NCBI GenBank assembly: GCA_028386065.3
Contig: JAKUCV010003186.1
Location: 1-64,000, forward strand
DNA length: 64,000 nt
Source of the DNA: Turnera subulata
Lineage: Eukaryota; Streptophyta; Magnoliopsida; Malpighiales; Passifloraceae
Direction of reading: 5' to 3'
In this document: piece by piece, positions 58,128 to 64,000 of the stretch
How positions within the stretch are numbered: the first letter of the stretch is position 1
Layout: each line of letters opens with the position of its first letter
Made by a program: the position numbers and the translations under genes
The notes under the pieces: model-generated
What the model was told of the DNA's origin: nothing
Seen by the model: the letters and a program-made list of their open reading frames with translations, nothing else
Database searches by the model: none

Positions 58128-58219
58128 CTAGTGTCAAATAATTAATTACTGATTTATTTCTTTAGGCTTTTATTTGTGTTTTACCATCTCTTTTTCTGAG
58201 TTTCAGGATTCAGCCTTAT

Positions 58220-59560
58220 ATGAGCTCAGGAACTCGCAGCCAGAATCCCAAACTCATCTCTGTTTCTGACCCTGAATCACTCCTCCGTTCTAAGTCCCAA
58301 AATCTGGAAGAGGCTCTGAACAGTGCCACACCGTCAGAAACATCCGGGACAGAGAAAGTAGGAGAGGAAAAAGAACTGATACTTATTCCTGTTGCAATGG
58401 CAGCTAACGAAGAAGATGAGCTGAATAATGTGCCCATGAATGAGCTGCTAGCTCGAGGGATTGAGAACAGGAGCTACCCCATCGTCCACCCGAAGATTAC
58501 AGCAGCTCAATATGAACTGAAACCGAGTCTTATTCAACTTGTGGAGAATAAAACTTTCAGTGGCTTATCATCGGAGGACCCGCACCAGCACTTGCACAAT
58601 TTCCTCCAATATTGTGACACTGTTAAGATTCAGGATTATAGTGATGATGCCAAGCGGCTTCGCTTGTTTCCATATTCTTTGGTGGGAAAGGCTCAAAAGT
58701 CGCTTTCTAGCCTCCCTACCAATAGCATCACCTCTTGGTCTGAGATGGAGGTTGCATTTTTGAAGAAGTATTTCCCAACGAGCAAGCAGACTAAACTTCG
58801 GTTGGAGATTCAAGGATTCCAGCAGAGGGCTGATGAGTCTCTCAAGGAAGCTTGGGATAGGTATCAAGATTTGATTGCAAGGTGCCCCAATCACTTTGTT
58901 CGACCATTGGTATTATTGCAAACTTTCTATGATCATGCGACACCTGCTGGGCAATCCACTTTGAATTTTATTACAGGGGGGAATTTCTTAGTTGTAACCT
59001 ATAATGAAGCTTGCCGATTGATGGAGAATTTGGCCGATGAAACTACCAATAGGAACCCACCTGGCGTCCTACAGGTTGACATCGTTCAGAAAATCGAAGC
59101 GGGGATGTCAGCCATGCAGCATCAGATTAAGGAGATGGGCAGTAAATTCGACAAGATGATGCTCAAATCTGTTGCAGAACCCGTCCTGAGGTGCGAAGCC
59201 TACAATGGTGCCCATACATTCCAAGATTGCCCGCAGTTGATGAACGAAGAGGCACATTATATCAATAGGCAATCGATCCCATATCAGCAAGGGGGCAATC
59301 AATACTATCAGCAATCTCGACCATATAATCAGGGGCAGCAAGGATACCATGGGTGCCAACAGCAAAACCTCCCCCAGCAGCAAGACGTGATGAGCATGCT
59401 TAAGGCTATCATGGAAACTCAAAACAAGTTGGCGGAAGACATGCAACAAATCAAGGATCACTCAAAAATCCTTGATAACCAGATGGCCCAACATGCTCAA
59501 CAACTCAGGAACACTCAAGGCAAGCTACCAGGTCAGCCGGAGGAAAATCCCAGGGAATAG
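58220..59560 (+). CDS. gag: Athila-like gag, ends at an in-frame TAG
   Basis: 446 codons from ATG 58220. After an acidic N terminus comes the retrotransposon gag core: NELLARGIENRSYPIVHPKI, FSGLSSEDPHQHLHNFLQYC, WSEMEVAFLKKYFPTSKQTK, RADESLKEAWDRYQDLIARC, GNFLVVTYNEACRLMENLAD. A Gln-rich tail with QQGGNQYYQQSRPYNQGQQG ends NPRE* at 59558-59560. The next codons in the same frame (CKAVTLRSGKKLQ) belong to the usual gag-protease linker, where relatives have Gln (CAG), so TAG is probably a point mutation; read-through is conceivable. It supplies virus-like particle protein. Frame otherwise intact. Confidence 0.9.
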   Translation: MSSGTRSQNPKLISVSDPESLLRSKSQNLEEALNSATPSETSGTEKVGEEKELILIPVAMAANEEDELNNVPMNELLARGIENRSYPIVHPKITAAQYELKPSLIQLVENKTFSGLSSEDPHQHLHNFLQYCDTVKIQDYSDDAKRLRLFPYSLVGKAQKSLSSLPTNSITSWSEMEVAFLKKYFPTSKQTKLRLEIQGFQQRADESLKEAWDRYQDLIARCPNHFVRPLVLLQTFYDHATPAGQSTLNFITGGNFLVVTYNEACRLMENLADETTNRNPPGVLQVDIVQKIEAGMSAMQHQIKEMGSKFDKMMLKSVAEPVLRCEAYNGAHTFQDCPQLMNEEAHYINRQSIPYQQGGNQYYQQSRPYNQGQQGYHGCQQQNLPQQQDVMSMLKAIMETQNKLAEDMQQIKDHSKILDNQMAQHAQQLRNTQGKLPGQPEENPRE

Positions 59561-60811
59561 TGCAAAGCTGTTACTCTGCGTAGTGGTAAGAAACTGCAGC
59601 CAGTGCAACAGAGTGACCCCGTTCGCCAATCTGCAGTGGAAAAGAATGATGGGGCAAGTTCGGCAGCTGCTCAACCTCAATCACAGACCTCTAAAGGGAA
59701 GGAAAAGCTGGAAGAAAAGATTGAAGTGCAGCCATATATGCCTCCTCTTCCATACCCCGAAGTTTACAAGAATACCAAGCTTGATGCCAAATTTCGGAAG
59801 TTTGTGGAGATGTTGAAGAAAGTATGCATTAATCTCCTATTTACAGAGGTGATTAGTGAGATTCCAAGCTATGCTAAGTTCCTGAAAGACCTTGTGTCCA
59901 AGAAGAGAGCCATTGAGTGTGCTGAAACGGTGCCCATGACCGAAAAGTGCAGTGCACTTATCTTGCAAAAATTTCCAGCAAAGAGGAAGGACCCAGGGAG
60001 TTTTTCAATTCCTTGCATTGTTGATACTCTGAAAATTGACAAAGCTTTGTGTGATTTAGGGGCAAGTGTCAGCTTAATTCCTCTATCCCTTGCTAAGAAA
60101 ATATCAATTGGGGACTTGAAACCCACCAGGATGACCCTGCAGCTAACTGACCGGAGTGTTAAACATCCAATTGGGGTGCTTGAAGATGTTCCTGTGCAGA
60201 TTGGAAAATTGCAGATTCCAGTAGACTTTGTTGTTTTAGAAATGGAAACCGATTCCCAAACACCCATCATACTTGGAAGACCTTTCTTAGCAACCGCAGG
60301 GGCTATGATTGATTGCTCAGAAGGGAAGCTGACCCTCAAGGTTGGCAATGATTTAGTGGAGTTCAACATTCCAGAGGCTGCTAGGAATGAACTCAGTGCA
60401 AACATGTGCTATAGAGTTGATGCATTTACGGACATGGTTGCAAGGGAGATTGATCAAGAAGGCCCACTCTGTGACCCAATCGATGCACTATTGACTTCCC
60501 TTATTGATGGTGCACAACAAGAGGAACAAAACGCTCCAGAATATACTTGCTTGATCGAAGGGGACGTACCAGAAACTATCCAGCAAGTTTATAAGCTCGA
60601 ACCTGTGTCACAGAGTGACCCTGTTGATGACCATGACCTGAAAAAAAGATTCCAACCAGTGGTCCAAGTCCTTCCTCATGGAGTAGTGGAGTCAATTGAT
60701 GGAAAGCCTGAACCATTCAGGGTCAGTGGACAGTTGTTCACGCCATATGACCCAGGGGATACAGTAGACAACAGGGCGACTCTGTTGCTTCGAGACTCTC
60801 CCATTACTTAA
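59561..60811 (+). CDS. Athila-like protease joined to an integrase-like tail
   Basis: In frame with gag after the TAG. A conserved region (LPYPEVYKNTKLDAKFRKFV, ISEIPSYAKFLKDLVSKKR) precedes the retropepsin: FSIPCIVDTLKIDKALCDLG with the active-site DLGAS, LADRSVKHPIGVLEDV-like stretch and IILGRPFLATAGAMIDCSEG. After about residue 300 it passes to FQPVVQVLPHGVVESIDGKP and FRVSGQLFTPYDPG, which resembles the extreme C-terminus of Athila integrase (HG.vel....g..FkVNGqrlK.Y). RT, RNase H and the integrase core between these parts are missing, yet the frame is kept to the stop at 60809-60811. The 17-bp motif occurs twice in this coding part as QSDPV codons and once as DNRATLL. Confidence 0.85.
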   Translation, partial: CKAVTLRSGKKLQPVQQSDPVRQSAVEKNDGASSAAAQPQSQTSKGKEKLEEKIEVQPYMPPLPYPEVYKNTKLDAKFRKFVEMLKKVCINLLFTEVISEIPSYAKFLKDLVSKKRAIECAETVPMTEKCSALILQKFPAKRKDPGSFSIPCIVDTLKIDKALCDLGASVSLIPLSLAKKISIGDLKPTRMTLQLTDRSVKHPIGVLEDVPVQIGKLQIPVDFVVLEMETDSQTPIILGRPFLATAGAMIDCSEGKLTLKVGNDLVEFNIPEAARNELSANMCYRVDAFTDMVAREIDQEGPLCDPIDALLTSLIDGAQQEEQNAPEYTCLIEGDVPETIQQVYKLEPVSQSDPVDDHDLKKRFQPVVQVLPHGVVESIDGKPEPFRVSGQLFTPYDPGDTVDNRATLLLRDSPIT

Positions 60812-62705
60812 ATGGAAGGGTGTCCAGCTAAGACGACATTAAAGAAGCGCTTCTCAAGAGGCAACCCGAGATTTTTGGAGGTAATTTTCAGTTTATGCAT
60901 TTTTACTTTTAATTTTCTTTGTCGTTTATTTTATTTTGCAGAAAAAAAAAAAGAAAAATCAAAAAGACAAAAAAAATAGAGAGCAAGCAAGCATGACACA
61001 ACGTGGAGGACTTGGGGATGGGACAATCACCAGCAAAATCCAGAGAAGCATCCCTTCTCCCTTTTATTTATCTTTCTGTATTTTGCTTGGTTCACATACC
61101 CACACACAGGCACCCCTAACAGCGTCACTCTGTTCGCATTTTTGTGTTCTGTATTGTGTTCCTAAACCCACCCATTCCCACCCTTATCTATTACACATGC
61201 TAGTTTTTAGGTTTGGGGGTGCCCTTTCATGTCATGTCCTTGCTCTTTTCTTGCTTTCTGTGTTTCTTATTTATTTGTTGCTTTGTACCCCTTTTTGTGT
61301 TTCTTTTGGTCCAGTGAGGACACTGTTCCGTCTAGGTTTGGGGGTGCAAATTTGCAATTTGTGGCATTGTTTATTTTTATGCATGAACTTTTGTTGCATG
61401 GGCCAAAGGATTTTGTATGTAATTCTGATGTTTGCCTATTTCGGTTTGTACGGTGCGACTCTGTTCAATTCTGCTTGCGTTAGTTCAGCCTTGGAATGAC
61501 TACTCTTTTATCTATTTTTGAACTTACACCGAATCAGGTCCTTAAGTACACACTAATTACCACATGATAATTCAAATTCTTGATCACAGTTAGCCAAAGT
61601 GACGTCCTTAGGATTTGGATAGTTTAGAGAATTCTTAAAAACTTCTAAGAAACAATTGTCCTAGAACATCTCTTACACTTTCATTGAGGCAAAATTTCTA
61701 GCACAATCTTGATCAGAGACATGATTTAGGCCATCCTTGATTTACACTCACACAGAAACCATAGCCTACCCTTGATCATTATATCCCTTGCTTGCCCTTT
61801 GAGCCTACTTTAGATGGTCATACATTCTTTTGTTACCCACAACAACTACCTCACACCTTTGCAGCCACTTACATGACCATCTTGTGCCTGATCAGCACAC
61901 ATTTTTTCTTTGAAATCAACCCATACCCGTTCTGTTAAGTTATTGAGTCCATATACTTGCGCATCAGTTCATAAAAGAGCATTGAACATCAGATTTCAAA
62001 ACTAACGGTCTCGCCCTATTCAGAATTTCTGTGAAAAGGATACAAGCTGTAGCATGATTAACCCCTGCTCACTCACGGAAAAAAAAAAAGAGCAAAAAGT
62101 TGAGAAAAAAACACAGAAAAACGTAACACACACAAAAAAACACAAAAACAAAAAAAAATGTGTGTGCATTTGAGTTGAGCAGGGCAGATCATTCAATGAA
62201 TATTACTGCCAGGGAACAGGGTCAGACTGTTGAAACATCGAGTTGCGCTAATTTTGCAAGGTTTGGATTCAGTGATTTGACAGACTTTTGAACACTCTTT
62301 CCCCTTCATTCGAAACACAAACCTAACCTCGTTTCAACCCTTTATTAAGCCCTATTGATCTTTGATTATTGATATGTGCCCATTAGTGGAGATGCGAGTT
62401 TTGAGTTGCCTATGGGACATTGTTTCAACTATTTGATCTCTAAGCATATCTTTTGAAGGACTGATTGGATTGAATGTTTGTGAAGGAATTTGAATCTTGA
62501 TCGTGAGTAGTTTGGTGAGCTTTAAACCTGAAATTTTTATGAGCAAACTTTTCAAGGTAGATTTTTCTAAGTCTAACTCGCAAGTTGCATTTGAACAGGG
62601 TCACGCTGTGCAGTTCTGAATAGACAACATCCGTGTGCATCTTTTCCCTTGATTTATTATTTAGTTTTGCTTGGGGACAAGCAAAACTTTAGGTTTGGGG
62701 GAATT
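60812..62705 (+). other. Noncoding 3' region of the Athila-like element
   Basis: Starts with the AAGAAGCGCTTCTCAAGAGGCAACCCGA phrase common after Athila pol (quoted in two parts: AAGAAGCGCTTC and GGCAACCCGA). Open frames such as 60936-61499 show no domain. TTTAGGTTTGGGGG occurs three times (about 61206, 61332, 62690), the last as the polypurine tract before the 3' LTR. Five copies of the 17-bp motif lie here. Confidence 0.75.
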
Positions 62706-64000
62706 TGATATGTGTGCATATCATATAGTAATTTGGAGCATAAAATGTCCCTTTGGCCAAGTATTTAGTTAGGAACCATGCATTTTAATTACGGTTTTTG
62801 TCTATTTTATACTAGCATTATCTTCACTGATTGATACTTGCTTTCAGGTGTCTTTTGATGCAAAATAACCTATATTTCGTGGGATTCAAGCTCTTTGTGG
62901 ATTTCTGGAAAGATTGGAGCTGATTTGATGAAGATTTCCTGGCGAAGAGTTTTCAACGGTGTCACTCTGTTGAATCCCGCAGGACAGAATCTGGAATTTA
63001 TTATAAATTGTGTCAACTCTAGCTTGCTATTTAGTAGGAGTTATATTAAACCACCGACTTGTTTGGCACTCCTATAAGAGAAAGAAGCCTGCTGTGACTA
63101 AAAGAAGGAAAAGAATCCTAGAAAAAAATATTAATTCCTAGATTCTAGCTACCTAAGCTAACTTCTAGGAATTAATGCTAGGGTTTCTTGGAGCATAAAA
63201 GGTGAAGTCGGCTCCAGCAGAAGGGGGACTCCAGAATTTTGTCGACAGCAGCTGGAAGGCAGAAGACTTTTTGTGGAGATTTTTCTGGTTTTATTTTACG
63301 GTTTGCTATGAACAAATCCTCCATGTTTATTTTATATTTTTCTATGAACTAATCCTCTTTTCTAGATCAAGAGGGATGTAGCTACTCAACTCTTTTTATG
63401 ATTTAATTACTCCTCGAGCAGTTTTCTTATTTGTGTTCTTGATTTGTTTATGTGAGCATAATTCGGGTTTGAAGCTTGATCACCTTAAAACTTGTCTCAG
63501 GAGTTAGACTAAGCACTGACAGGAGATGTTTAATTCTGGAAAATCATAAACAAAACCTAATCTAGGTGCTGAAAGGCATTAGGATTATTGTGGAATTAGT
63601 AACAACAAAAAGCATCATTGCTCTTAGGAATAGGTTTGATCCACGACAGTGGTAAGATTGACCTCTGAGACGAAATTATACCTCCAAAAGTCGATAATTT
63701 CACCCTAGGTTGTTACCCATCAAGAAAACAAATAGAAAGCTGTAGATTTTTAGCGAACAGTGTCGCCCCGTTCGCGGACACGAAACAGAGTCACCCTGTT
63801 AGTAGGATCTGGAGGATAATTAGGGCATAAAAGGATAGAGTAGTGAACCCTGATTGATCTAGACCTTCTCTATTCTGTTATCTTCATATTATTTACGTTT
63901 TTTTAAATTGTTCATTTTATTTTTGAATCGCAATCTCAATTTATAATCACCAATTCATCACTATTTTACTGTTTTCAGCCTAACGGAGTGAGCCCGTTGC
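62706..64000 (+). repeat. Athila-like 3' LTR, cut by the window end
   Basis: TGATATGTGTGCATATCA start after TTTGGGGGAATT. It lacks only about the last 80 bp at the window edge. The 17-bp motif occurs at about 62955, 63756 and 63784. The first half is diverged from the 5' LTR, the second half nearly identical. Confidence 0.9.

Larger units (their letters stand above)
56978..63800. repeat. Dispersed 17-bp quasi-palindrome in the Athila-like element
   Basis: Consensus AACAGNGTSACYCTGTT. Copies start at about 56978, 57781, 57809, 59607, 60609, 60770, 61118, 61449, 62215, 62594, 62955, 63756 and 63784, in LTRs, coding and noncoding parts. The outer AACAG/CTGTT (or AACGG/CCGTT) is the conserved part, the centre varies. 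Another copy lies in the LTR stump at about 27827. Confidence 0.85.
56728..64000 (+). mobile_element. Non-autonomous Athila-like Ty3/gypsy element (gag-protease only), continues past the window
   Basis: 5' LTR 56728-58102, primer site TGGCGCCGTTGCCGGGGA (tRNA-Asp, typical of Athila/Tat), gag, protease, a short integrase-tail-like end, noncoding 3' region and 3' LTR from 62706. RT, RNase H and the integrase core are missing, so it depends on other copies. A 17-bp quasi-palindrome recurs throughout. The left LTR begins in the LTR-like sequence 56350-56727. Confidence 0.9.

Noticed and set aside
60936..61499. 187-codon frame after the Athila protease as an extra ORF
   Set aside because: Begins in a lysine-rich A-tract translation, has no recognisable domain, and lies in the usual noncoding 3' region.

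Overview
This is nuclear DNA from a flowering plant, almost certainly a dicot; I cannot name the species. The evidence is an intron-containing LRR receptor-like protein (RLP) family, Ty1/copia and Ty3/gypsy LTR retrotransposons with plant-type primer-binding sites, a plant L1-type LINE, and hAT-type MITEs. No bacterial or organellar genes were seen.

The window is a decayed cluster of RLP genes, nearly all on the minus strand, filled with nested transposons. Only one RLP is intact: a six-exon gene at 31238-34958 whose exons join into 1046 codons with every intron in phase 1. The other copies are broken. Copy A (1-1303) lost its middle. Copies B (7990-8268) and C (9177-9325) are exon-1 scraps. 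Copy D (12013-15407) lacks its LRRNT and has a 1-nt frameshift. Copy F (35610-41229) is split by a copia element. Copy G/H (52717-56349) is an exon 1 split by another copia element. The flanks of these copies are duplicated too, so they serve as empty-site controls for several insertions.

Transposons from left to right: copia-1 (1570-7132, target duplication ATCAT); two hAT MITEs with 8-bp target duplications (10536-10762, 16131-16371); an old copia-4 (16593-25714, target duplication AAAAA) holding a minus-strand 227-codon ORF that a solo Tekay/Del-like LTR has split; Tat-like gypsy debris and an Athila LTR stump (26560-27843); a LINE (about 27850-30560, minus); copia-2 (36409-41140) with a fold-back left end; copia-3 (41243-52716), which contains an Angela-like LTR, an intact 227-codon ORF and a pol-less Tekay-like gypsy element; copia-5 (52770-56120), a head-to-head inverted copia; and a non-autonomous Athila-like element from 56728 past the right edge.

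Five things stand out. First, copia-1/copia-3 LTRs carry an array of paired 12-bp palindromes (AACATCGATGTT, about 20 bp apart, about 73-74 bp period) in the transcribed leader. Second, a 17-bp quasi-palindrome is scattered at least a dozen times through the Athila-like element. Third, two diverged copies of an unrecognised 227-aa protein end in half of a LINE-type endonuclease domain. Fourth, copia-2 has U5 ends on both sides. Fifth, the RLP family consists of symmetric phase-1 exons, which may explain how paralogs gain or lose exons.

All exon joins, identities and family assignments were read by eye; boundaries may be off by a few bases.
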